From RGIG995 sp045542115 (GTDB taxonomy: Bacteria; Bacillota; Clostridia; Oscillospirales; UBA644), in contig JAZQKK010000030.1 in NCBI GenBank assembly GCA_045542115.1, positions 30,321 to 94,320 on the forward strand: a stretch of 64,000 bases of DNA. The letters are read 5' to 3'. Below are positions 17,665 to 25,244 of this stretch, in pieces. The translations under genes were made by a program, and so were the position numbers. The notes under the pieces were generated by a model. The model did no database searches, was not told where the DNA came from, and was given only the letters and a program-made list of their open reading frames with translations. The stretch's first letter is position 1. Each line of letters starts with the position of its first letter.

Positions 17665-18448
17665 ATTTACTCGGAAATGGCTTGCTTTTCCTTACGCGGT
17701 GTTTATGGTTCTGTTCGTGGTCATTCCTTTGGTTTTGATTCTCGGCTATGCTTTCACCGACGCGGAAGGGAATTTTACCTTTAACAATCTGGTCTCTCTC
17801 TTTGGGAGCGCCTCGAACATCAATACCATCCTCGTTTCCTTTATCATCGGGGCGGCAAATACCGTGATATGTCTCGTCATTGGATATCCCGTGGCCTATT
17901 TTCTTGCCCACCGGGATTTGAAGATGCCCGGGGTAATGATGCTTCTGTTCGTAATGCCGATGTGGATCAACTTCGTTCTCCGCACCGCTGCTACCCGGGA
18001 TCTGTTGTATTGGCTTGGGTTGAACGGGGGAGAGCATCCCTATCTTTGCACGATGATCGGTATGGTCTACAACTATCTGCCCTTTGTCATTCTTCCTCTG
18101 TATACCACGATGACGAAGTTGGATTACAGCCAGATTGAGGCTTCTTCTGATTTGGGCGCCCGTCCTTTGCAAACCTTCGTGAAGGTCATCCTTCCGATGT
18201 CTGCTCCCGGTATCGTTTCGGCGGCGACGATGGTGTTTATGCCCACGATGTCGTCGTACGTTATCAGCGACGTAATGGGAGAACGGAAATTATCTCTGAT
18301 TGGAAACAGTATCCAATTGTATTTTGACCAAGGCTTGTGGCATATGGGCAGTATTGTTGCAATGGTAATGCTGCTTCTTATTGCCGTGGGTATGTTCGCA
18401 ACGAAGAACGTACAGAAAGAAGACGACGTCAGAGGTACGATGCTATGA
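17651..18448 (+). CDS. potB: Spermidine/putrescine ABC importer permease PotB
   Basis: A 265-residue permease with six hydrophobic segments. The cytoplasmic EAA-type loop reads EASSDLGARPLQTFVKVILPMSAPGI, which docks on PotA. RBS GGGGAGG lies ten bases before ATG 17651, inside the potA 3' end; the genes overlap by 14 bases. Together with PotC it forms the transmembrane path for polyamines. Gene order potA-B-C-D and full coupling support the assignment. Confidence 0.94.
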   Translation: MSRIKFTRKWLAFPYAVFMVLFVVIPLVLILGYAFTDAEGNFTFNNLVSLFGSASNINTILVSFIIGAANTVICLVIGYPVAYFLAHRDLKMPGVMMLLFVMPMWINFVLRTAATRDLLYWLGLNGGEHPYLCTMIGMVYNYLPFVILPLYTTMTKLDYSQIEASSDLGARPLQTFVKVILPMSAPGIVSAATMVFMPTMSSYVISDVMGERKLSLIGNSIQLYFDQGLWHMGSIVAMVMLLLIAVGMFATKNVQKEDDVRGTML

Positions 18449-19242
18449 AGAAATCCACCCGTATCCTGGCCCGTCTTTACGTCGGCATAATGCTCGTTCT
18501 GATGTATGCTCCTATTTTGGTCCTGATGATTTTTTCCTTTACCGAAGCCAAAGTTATCGGCTCTTGGACGGGATTTTCCTTGGATTTGTATCCGGATCTG
18601 TTCAAGAATAAGGAAATCGTCACCGCCGTGGTCAACACGGTGATCGTTGCCCTTTCTTCCGCCGCGGTGTCCACCCTTTTGGGGACTGCCGGTGCCATTG
18701 GAATCCATTATAGCGGAAAGAAAATGAAATCCGCCTTGGAAGGGGTGTCTCAGATTCCCATTATGAATGCGGAAATCGTTACGGCCCTTTCATTGACCGT
18801 TCTTTTCGTTTATTTCGGCGTACAGTTTGATTTTATCACCCTGCTGATTGGTCACGTGGTTTTGACGTTGCCCTTTGTGGTGCTGAGCATCAATCCCAAA
18901 TTGCAGCAGATGGACCCCAATATTTACGAAGCCGCCCTGGACCTCGGCTCCAAGCCGTCTCAGGCTCTTCGCAAGATTGTTCTTCCCGAAATTATGCCGG
19001 GTATTTTCAGCGGGTTTTTGTTGTCCATAACCTTGTCTTTGGACGATTATATCATTACCGCCTTTACCCGGGATACGTCCTTTACCACTCTGTCCACCTA
19101 CGTGTACGGTGTAACCAGTAAAAAGGGAACGTTGCCCCCCACGTTGCGGGCATTGACTACCCTGATTTTCGTGTTTGCCCTGGTCTTTCTTGTGATTACC
19201 AACCTGCGGAACAGAAAGGGAAAGGAGCGCGGTAAACGATGA
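18445..19242 (+). CDS. potC: Spermidine/putrescine ABC importer permease PotC
   Basis: A 265-residue permease, second half of the transmembrane channel, with six hydrophobic segments and the coupling loop EAALDLGSKPSQALRKIVLPE followed by MPGIFSGFLLSITLSLDDY, typical of PotC. It starts at ATG 18445 in an ATGA overlap with potB and ends in an ATGA overlap with potD. Confidence 0.94.
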   Translation: MKKSTRILARLYVGIMLVLMYAPILVLMIFSFTEAKVIGSWTGFSLDLYPDLFKNKEIVTAVVNTVIVALSSAAVSTLLGTAGAIGIHYSGKKMKSALEGVSQIPIMNAEIVTALSLTVLFVYFGVQFDFITLLIGHVVLTLPFVVLSINPKLQQMDPNIYEAALDLGSKPSQALRKIVLPEIMPGIFSGFLLSITLSLDDYIITAFTRDTSFTTLSTYVYGVTSKKGTLPPTLRALTTLIFVFALVFLVITNLRNRKGKERGKR

Positions 19243-20708
19243 AAAAAATACTGTCTCTCGTCCTGTTTTCAGCGGTTTTCTTTTCGTTGTTTTCCGCAAC
19301 GGGAATTTCCCTTAACGGGGCAGAAGTGACCCTTCGGGTCTATAATTGGCAGGATTATATCGACGACGGCACCGATGAAAACGGCACGAAAGTCGTCCCT
19401 TCCGTGATGGAAGATTGGGCCAACGACTATTACGCTCGCACCGGTGTCAAGGTGAACGTGCAATACGACACCTTTGAGACCAACGAGACGATGTTGAACA
19501 CCTTGAAGACCGGAAAGTCCCAGTACGATTTGGTCTGTCCTTCCGATTATGTGATTCAAAAAATGATTGCCGCCACCGAAAACGGGACCGATGACAATAT
19601 CGCATTGGAAAAATTTGATTATTCCAAGCTGGAAAACTACAATAAATACGCTTCTCCCTACATTAAACAAGTCTTTGAAGAAAATAATTTCGATGCCTAT
19701 TCCGTAGGCTATATGTGGGGAACGGTTGGGATTATTTACAATCCCGAAGCGGTGGCCGAGCAAGATACTAAATCCTGGGAAATTCTTTGGAATACCGATT
19801 ACAAAAACCGCATCACCATCAAGGATTCCGTTCGGGATGCCTATATCCCTGCGGTGGTTTCCGCTTATCGGGAAGAAATTGCTTCGTGGAATCAACGGTT
19901 GGAGAACGGAAGCGTGACGTTACAGGAATACCGCACCGCTTTGGACCAGCTGATGAACCGTACCGACGACAAGACCATCGCCGCCGCCGGTGCCGCGTTG
20001 AAGTCGATGAAGGGCAATATCTACGGTCTGGAAGTGGATAGCGGAAAAAGCGATATTGTTTCCGGAAAGATTGACATCAATCAAGCCTGGTCGGGAGACG
20101 CGGTTTATTCGATGGACCTTGCGGAGGAAGAAGACGGCGTTCTTCTCAACTTCTCCGTTCCCGAAGACGGTGGCTCGGTCTGGTTTGACGGCTGGGTTAT
20201 GCCTAAGGGCGCCAATACCGAATTGGCTCACGACTTCGTCAATTATCTCTGCCAGCCTTCCGTGGCCGCCCGGAATATGGAATTTATCGGGTATACCAGC
20301 GTTATTGCCGGAGACGAAATCTTTGACCTGGTACAGGACTGGTACGGAGACGACGAAGGTGAATATACCGTTGATTTGACCTACTATTTTGAAGGAACCA
20401 TCTCCGAGGAGAACTACACAGAAGACGGCAAGGTCCTGATTCAAACCGCCGAAATCGGCCGCCAATTTTCTGCCCAATACCCTGAAAAAGAAGTGGTAGA
20501 CCGCTGTTTTATTATGCGGGATTTCGGGGACCGGAACGACGCCGTTCTCACGATGTGGTCCCAATTCAAAGCCAACGATATTTCGGTAGGCCTTTTGGTG
20601 ATGTTCATCGTAATTCTTGTGGGTGGGTGCTTGGTTCTTTTGTGGTTCACAAAACCCAAACGGGACTCCGCCCGCCGCCACAAAGAATGGTTAGCAAAAC
20701 AGAAATAA
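19239..20708 (+). CDS. potD: Polyamine-binding protein PotD with C-terminal membrane anchor
   Basis: A 489-residue extracellular binding protein. Residues 1-28 form a signal peptide without a lipobox cysteine. The mature N-terminus (VTLRVYNWQDYID) and QYDLVCPSDYVIQKM, YSVGYMWGTVGIIYN, NQAWSGDAVYSM and VWFDGWVMPKGA match the PotD/PotF family. Unusually, the protein continues past the normal end to a single transmembrane helix (about 450-472, LLVMFIVILVGGCLVLLWF) and a basic cytoplasmic tail. Anchoring is thus probably by this helix and not by lipidation. It is co-translated with potC through ATGA. Confidence 0.92.
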   Translation: MKKILSLVLFSAVFFSLFSATGISLNGAEVTLRVYNWQDYIDDGTDENGTKVVPSVMEDWANDYYARTGVKVNVQYDTFETNETMLNTLKTGKSQYDLVCPSDYVIQKMIAATENGTDDNIALEKFDYSKLENYNKYASPYIKQVFEENNFDAYSVGYMWGTVGIIYNPEAVAEQDTKSWEILWNTDYKNRITIKDSVRDAYIPAVVSAYREEIASWNQRLENGSVTLQEYRTALDQLMNRTDDKTIAAAGAALKSMKGNIYGLEVDSGKSDIVSGKIDINQAWSGDAVYSMDLAEEEDGVLLNFSVPEDGGSVWFDGWVMPKGANTELAHDFVNYLCQPSVAARNMEFIGYTSVIAGDEIFDLVQDWYGDDEGEYTVDLTYYFEGTISEENYTEDGKVLIQTAEIGRQFSAQYPEKEVVDRCFIMRDFGDRNDAVLTMWSQFKANDISVGLLVMFIVILVGGCLVLLWFTKPKRDSARRHKEWLAKQK

Positions 20709-20718
20709 AAAACAAGAG

Positions 20719-20757
20719 GGAGACCGTGAAAACGGTCTCCTTAATTTCGCTTTTCTT
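20719..20757. terminator. Bidirectional terminator between potD and HAD gene
   Basis: A 9-bp stem GGAGACCGT with a GAAA loop (20719-20740). T-rich tails flank both sides: TTAATTTCGCTTTTC on plus and CTCTTGTTTTTTATTTC on minus. Confidence 0.85.
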
Positions 20758-20760
20758 TGT

Positions 20761-21432
20761 TTACGTTCTTTTTTCGGGAAAAGAAAGTAAAACGTCCCTT
20801 ATTCTCGCCGGTGAATCTGCCAAATATTCCGGTTTTGCGGCGGTCAGTTCTTCCACGCTCCCATAACCGTAGGTGACGGCTATGGCGTCAAGGCCGAAGG
20901 CGTGGGCTCCGTGGACGTCGAATTTCCGGTCTCCCACCATAATTGCGGTGGAAGGGTCGGTAACCTTTGCCTGTTGGAGGACGTATTTGAGAACGTCTTC
21001 TTTTTTTGCTCTCGATTCGTCCATCGCCGCTCCGCCCACGAAATCAAAGTATTCCAAAAGACCGAAATGCCTTAGAATAGTAAGAACGAATTCTTCCGGC
21101 TTGGAGGACGCGACAAGCAAGGTTTTCCCGGCCTGTTTTAGGGTTTTTAACAGTTCGGGAATCCCGGGATATACTTCGTTTTCAAACATTCCTTTGGCCC
21201 GGAAATACTCCCGATAAACCTCGACTGCATCAATGGATTTTTCCTTGGAAAAACCGTAATATTTTTGAAAAGAATCTACCAACGGCGGTCCGATAAAGGG
21301 GTATAATTCCGTCCGGTCGGAAACGGTGATTCCGTATCGGTTCAAAGCGTATTCTACCGATTTTGTAATGCCGACTCCCGGGTCGGTCAACGTCCCGTCC
21401 AGGTCAAATAAAATCGTATCGTACCGCTTCAT
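20761..21432 (-). CDS. HAD hydrolase, phosphoglycolate phosphatase-like
   Basis: A 223-residue soluble HAD phosphatase: motif I DTILFDLDGTLTD with the nucleophile Asp near residue 10, an alpha-helical cap, motif II LLVASSKPEEF, the motif III lysine in RAKKEDV and motif IV IMVGDRKFDVHGA. It resembles the Gph/PpaX subgroup, which dephosphorylates small phospho-metabolites or pyrophosphate. The start codon directly follows the prfA stop (TAAATG), with GGAGAGG inside prfA as ribosome site. It is the last gene of the ylmH-prfA-HAD operon. Confidence 0.9.
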   Translation of the reverse strand: MKRYDTILFDLDGTLTDPGVGITKSVEYALNRYGITVSDRTELYPFIGPPLVDSFQKYYGFSKEKSIDAVEVYREYFRAKGMFENEVYPGIPELLKTLKQAGKTLLVASSKPEEFVLTILRHFGLLEYFDFVGGAAMDESRAKKEDVLKYVLQQAKVTDPSTAIMVGDRKFDVHGAHAFGLDAIAVTYGYGSVEELTAAKPEYLADSPARIRDVLLSFPEKRT

Positions 21433-22503
21433 TTATTCCTCTCCGTTTGCCCGTAATTTTTCCGCCTGCTCCGCCGTAATCAGAGCGTCAATCAGTTCAT
21501 CCAAATCCCCGTCCATAATCGATTGAATCTTATACAGAGTCAGTCCGATACGATGGTCGGTCACTCGCCCTTGGGGGAAATTGTAGGTGCGGATTCGTTC
21601 GCTTCGGTCTCCCGACCCCACCTGCGACCGCCGGGCAGACGTGATTTCCGATTCCTGTTCCGCCCGTTTTTGTTCGAGAATCCGAGAACGCAAAATCTTC
21701 AATGCCTTGTCTTTGTTCTTGTATTGGCTTCGCTCGTCCTGACAATCCACCGCAATTCCTGTGGGAATATGAATAATGCGAATGGCAGACTCGGTTTTGT
21801 TTACGTGTTGCCCTCCGGCTCCTCCGGAGCGGTGAGATTCAATCAACAGGTCTTTCGGGTCGATGGCAACGTCCACCTCTTCCGCCTCCGGCAACACCGC
21901 CACCGTGGCCGCCGACGTTTGAATCCGGCCTTGGGATTCGGTTTCGGGAACCCGTTGCACCCGGTGAACGCCGCTTTCAAACTTTACCCGCCCAAAAGCC
22001 CCCGTGCCGTCCAGGGAAAGCACGGCTTCTTTGATTCCTCCCAATGCGGTCTCATTGACTGAAAGGACCTCCACTTTGAAGCCTTTCTTCTCTGCGTACA
22101 TCGAATACATCCGAAGCAGCGACCCGGCAAACAGCGCCGCTTCTTCCCCTCCGGTTCCGGCTCTCAATTCCAATATGACGCTCTTTTCGTCGTCGGGGTC
22201 TTTTGGAATCAGCAAAATCTTTAATTTTTCTTCGGCGGTTTTCAATTCTTCCTTCGCTTCCAGCCATTCTTCCTTCGCTAAGGCTTTTAATTCCCCGTCG
22301 TCGCCGTTCATCAGTTCTTCCGCTTCATCGGCCTGCAATTTCCATTGCTTCCACTGGCGGTACTGTTCCACCAATTCTTCGGTCTGCTTTTGCTTTTTGG
22401 TCAAATCCCGAAGACGGATGGGGTCGGCAAGCACCGAGGGGTCGCAAAGCAATTCCTCGTTTTGCACGTAATTCTGTTCAATTTCTTGAAGCTTTTCAAA
22501 CAT
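21433..22503 (-). CDS. prfA: Peptide chain release factor 1
   Basis: A 356-residue release factor that ends translation at UAA and UAG. The peptidyl-tRNA hydrolysis motif SGGAGGQHVNKTESAIR and the codon-recognition region with PET (VQRVPETESQG, the RF1 PxT-type tripeptide) identify RF1 and not RF2. Its modifying enzyme PrmC is encoded about 20 kb away at 41296. It sits between ylmH and a HAD phosphatase in a minus-strand operon. Confidence 0.97.
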   Translation of the reverse strand: MFEKLQEIEQNYVQNEELLCDPSVLADPIRLRDLTKKQKQTEELVEQYRQWKQWKLQADEAEELMNGDDGELKALAKEEWLEAKEELKTAEEKLKILLIPKDPDDEKSVILELRAGTGGEEAALFAGSLLRMYSMYAEKKGFKVEVLSVNETALGGIKEAVLSLDGTGAFGRVKFESGVHRVQRVPETESQGRIQTSAATVAVLPEAEEVDVAIDPKDLLIESHRSGGAGGQHVNKTESAIRIIHIPTGIAVDCQDERSQYKNKDKALKILRSRILEQKRAEQESEITSARRSQVGSGDRSERIRTYNFPQGRVTDHRIGLTLYKIQSIMDGDLDELIDALITAEQAEKLRANGEE

Positions 22504-22522
22504 TCTTCATTCCGTCCTGAAA

Positions 22523-23287
22523 TTATTTTCGTGTGTACCGTTTTACGGTTACAAAGATGCGGTCTTTTCTGCTGTGCCCACCGATTTCGGCGATAACCAA
22601 ACGCCCGTGGCCCCGCAGAGAAATGGTATCTCCCTGTTGTACCGACAGAGCGGGGGAGTCCGTCTCGGTCCAATTTACGGACGCACCGCCTTTTTTAATA
22701 AGTTCGGTCATCTTTGTCCGTGCCATACCGAATCCTTCCGCCGCAATGCAATCCAACCGCAACGACGGAACCGTAAAGGTCTTTACCGTATGTTCCGCTT
22801 CGGGAACTTCTCCCAATTCGCTTTCTTCCGGTCGGAAGGCTTTTTGCCCCGCTTTGGTAAAATTTTCTTTTAAAAAATCCGCCAAAGCCGAATCGCACAA
22901 AATTTTCGGGGGGTTGGATGAGGCTAAAATATCTCCGATTTTTTCCCGCCGTACGCCCAGTCCGGTCAACGCTCCCAAAATTTCCGGGTGAGTGGGGTAT
23001 TCTCCCCGGGTCGTTAAGGCAAGGACCGTGATGGGATAGTCCGGTTCGAGATACTGGTTGGGGAGAAATACTCCCATTTTCCGTTCTGCCCCGTCGTATC
23101 CTCCCCAGAGTTGGAAGGTCGTTTCTCCGATGGATTTTGCGGTTTTCAATGCTAATATCTGTTGGGCGGGGGAGAGAAAATCCGTATACACGGGACAGTT
23201 TCGCTTTTCCGCCAACCGGGCACCGTCGGTGATACGTGCCATCAATAATTTTTCTTCTTCTGATGCCGGCAAACCGTTTTTTGGCAA
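22523..23287 (-). CDS. ylmH: YlmH-like S4-domain RNA-binding protein
   Basis: A 254-residue protein with an N-terminal YlmH domain (LSPAQQILALKTAKS, WGGYDGAERKMGVFLPN) and a C-terminal S4 RNA-binding domain from about residue 175 (LRLDCIAAEGFGMARTKMTELIKKGGASVNW). YlmH proteins act with ribosomes and in some species rescue stalled peptidyl-tRNA. I start it at TTG 23287, six bases after AGGGGGA. ATG 23311 is in frame but lies at the expected transcription start, so it would be leaderless. Confidence 0.88.
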   Translation of the reverse strand: MPKNGLPASEEEKLLMARITDGARLAEKRNCPVYTDFLSPAQQILALKTAKSIGETTFQLWGGYDGAERKMGVFLPNQYLEPDYPITVLALTTRGEYPTHPEILGALTGLGVRREKIGDILASSNPPKILCDSALADFLKENFTKAGQKAFRPEESELGEVPEAEHTVKTFTVPSLRLDCIAAEGFGMARTKMTELIKKGGASVNWTETDSPALSVQQGDTISLRGHGRLVIAEIGGHSRKDRIFVTVKRYTRK

Positions 23288-23317
23288 AAAAATTCCCCCT
23301 TGCAAAATCATATCTCT

Positions 23318-23346
23318 ATTATAATCGAGAATCTGAAATCTGTCAA
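23318..23346 (-). promoter_or_regulatory. Promoter of ylmH-prfA-HAD operon
   Basis: On the minus strand TTGACA (23346-23341), 17 bases, TATAAT (23323-23318). It lies directly behind the DUF4091 stop codon, where no terminator is visible, so read-through from that gene is possible. Confidence 0.88.
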
Positions 23347-23361
23347 GGGGGAACGGGTCGT

Positions 23362-25023
23362 TTATTTCGCTATTTTCGCCTGAATCATTTTATTGATTTT
23401 CCGGCGGAGATTGAGAAGGTAATCCGCTTCTCTGGGGTACCGCTTAAAGGTGATGGGGTCAATGCCGTCTTCCATTACCGCAAGAACTTCCTCTTTGCCG
23501 TACAATTCTTCGCACAGTTGCAAGGCTCTCATATCCTGCAACCCTTCGTTGAAGAGTACTTGCCGCAGGGAGGAATGTGCCGTACCGTCGGCGGCGGGGT
23601 AGACGATAAAGGCGTCTCCGGAAGGAACGAATCCTTCCCCGTCGGAGCAGACGTAGGGATTGATGGTTGCGTAGGAATATTGATTGTTGTAGAAGTTAAA
23701 GCCCCATTGCAAAAATCCGTAGATATTGAACTTATACAACTGCAAGCCCAAAATACGGGTCCGGGCACCGGGCATCGAGAAGAACCGGTTGGAAGTGTCC
23801 ACGCATTGGCTGCAACAATAGTAAGCCCAAAGTTCGGGGACGTTGTTTTCCAGGAAGGGTTCGATGTGGTTAATGCCCGGGACGGGATGGTCCACAAGCC
23901 CTTGTTCGTAGAAGGCATATTTCGACAAGGCATCAATCATCGGATAGCCGGCAATCAACGGTTTGAGGAATTCGCTAAGTGTCTTATACTGTTCCAGATG
24001 TTTTTCGTTAGGCTCATCGGACAGATGGAACCAGCAACGCTTGTCCGCACCGTTCTTTTCTTCCTTCATATATTTCAGGAATGCGGGAATAAACTGGGTC
24101 AGGAAGTTTTTGTACTCGTCTCCCGTTGCGGGGGTGTCCCATCCGAAGATGCGTTTTTCTTCCCCGTCTACCGTGGCGATGACCTTCGGGCAGGCCTTTG
24201 CACCCCACTGAGAGTAGAAATGGCAGATTTCAAAGTATTCCATTCCCACTTTGTCGCACAAATCTACCCAGCGGCCCAGTTTGGAGAAATCAAATTCGTA
24301 TTCTTCGCCGTTCTTGACAATGCCCACCAATTGGGTCGTGGGACGGTACCCCCCTACGTAGGTGTCCAATTCGGGGGTGAACAGCGGCGTCAAAATCATA
24401 TTCTGTCCGTACGTCCGGGCAGAACGCATAAAGTTTTCAATAATCTGCCAATGACGTTCCGACCAGGCTTCTTCGTTGTAATACTGCATCAGACAGTCTG
24501 TATAGAACCAATGGGTCATAATCATCTTCTGATGGGGAAGAAGGGCGTCGATAATCTCCACTTCGGTGGAAAGTTCATATTCCACTCCGCCGTCAGTATT
24601 GGTGAAGGTAATTTTAATGGGATATACACCGGCTTCCATCGTTCCGTCCGGTGCAATTTCGAACCACAGAGCGCGAAGATTGTTGTCGGTAACCAATCTG
24701 TCGTTTTCCCGAATGGGTTCCAAAAGGTCCGGGAACAGTCCCGGTTCCGTCCGAAGATAATTGTCGTCCTTCCGGTCTTTATAAGCCGGCATTGAAGAGG
24801 GAATCTGCTGAACTTTTGTAATCTTAATGTGGTCCGCCAAGGGGGATTCTACTTGCAGATGAACGATAACCTTGGCAGATACGAGTTCCGTCCGATTATA
24901 GCAGACCTGAAAGGAATACCGTTCGTTTTTCAGCATTGAAATCTCACCCAACGCGGGCTTGGATTGAATGGTTTCATCCCAGAAGCATTTTTCAAGGGAT
25001 GAAATAATTTTTGCTCGTAACAT
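23362..25023 (-). CDS. DUF4091 glycoside-hydrolase-like protein
   Basis: A 553-residue protein without signal peptide. The N-terminal 170 residues form a beta-rich domain; the rest matches the DUF4091 barrel, with WFHLSDEPNEKHLEQY (a conserved acidic pair of the putative active site), AYYCCSQCVDTSNRF and QWGFNFYNNQYS. DUF4091 members are predicted glycoside hydrolases and are often secreted; this one appears cytosolic and may act on imported oligosaccharides. GGGAGG precedes ATG 25023. It has its own promoter and no transport gene next to it, so the substrate is unknown. Confidence 0.88.
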   Translation of the reverse strand: MLRAKIISSLEKCFWDETIQSKPALGEISMLKNERYSFQVCYNRTELVSAKVIVHLQVESPLADHIKITKVQQIPSSMPAYKDRKDDNYLRTEPGLFPDLLEPIRENDRLVTDNNLRALWFEIAPDGTMEAGVYPIKITFTNTDGGVEYELSTEVEIIDALLPHQKMIMTHWFYTDCLMQYYNEEAWSERHWQIIENFMRSARTYGQNMILTPLFTPELDTYVGGYRPTTQLVGIVKNGEEYEFDFSKLGRWVDLCDKVGMEYFEICHFYSQWGAKACPKVIATVDGEEKRIFGWDTPATGDEYKNFLTQFIPAFLKYMKEEKNGADKRCWFHLSDEPNEKHLEQYKTLSEFLKPLIAGYPMIDALSKYAFYEQGLVDHPVPGINHIEPFLENNVPELWAYYCCSQCVDTSNRFFSMPGARTRILGLQLYKFNIYGFLQWGFNFYNNQYSYATINPYVCSDGEGFVPSGDAFIVYPAADGTAHSSLRQVLFNEGLQDMRALQLCEELYGKEEVLAVMEDGIDPITFKRYPREADYLLNLRRKINKMIQAKIAK

Positions 25024-25058
25024 ATGGATTGTCCTCCCATCAATATGTTCATAACCTT

Positions 25059-25087
25059 ATTATAAGTTATTTTCTTTTGTAAGTCAA
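25059..25087 (-). promoter_or_regulatory. Promoter of DUF4091 gene
   Basis: On the minus strand TTGACT (25087-25082), 17 bases, TATAAT (25064-25059). Confidence 0.85.
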
Positions 25088-25178
25088 GATATAATTGTGA
25101 ATGAAATATGGATTTTTCGGTTATTTCTTGAAAAAATTTACTTTTTTGTGTAAATTAGCTTATTTTAATTTCGTTCCG

Positions 25179-25207
25179 TTGAAAATAGGGGAAAAATATG
25201 GTATAAT
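25179..25207 (+). promoter_or_regulatory. Promoter of MacB-like ABC transporter gene
   Basis: TTGAAA (25179-25184), 17 bases, TATAAT (25202-25207). Confidence 0.82.
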
Positions 25208-25244
25208 ATATTTCAAAACAACCACCCTCAGAGAGGACGATTTT

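Noticed and set aside
23288..23311. ATG 23311 as start of ylmH
   Set aside because: It lies about seven bases after the -10 box, at the expected transcription start, while AGGGGGA is correctly placed for TTG 23287.
23236..24795. Open reading frame of 519 codons on the plus strand
   Set aside because: Antisense to the DUF4091 gene and ylmH; no domain and no start signal.
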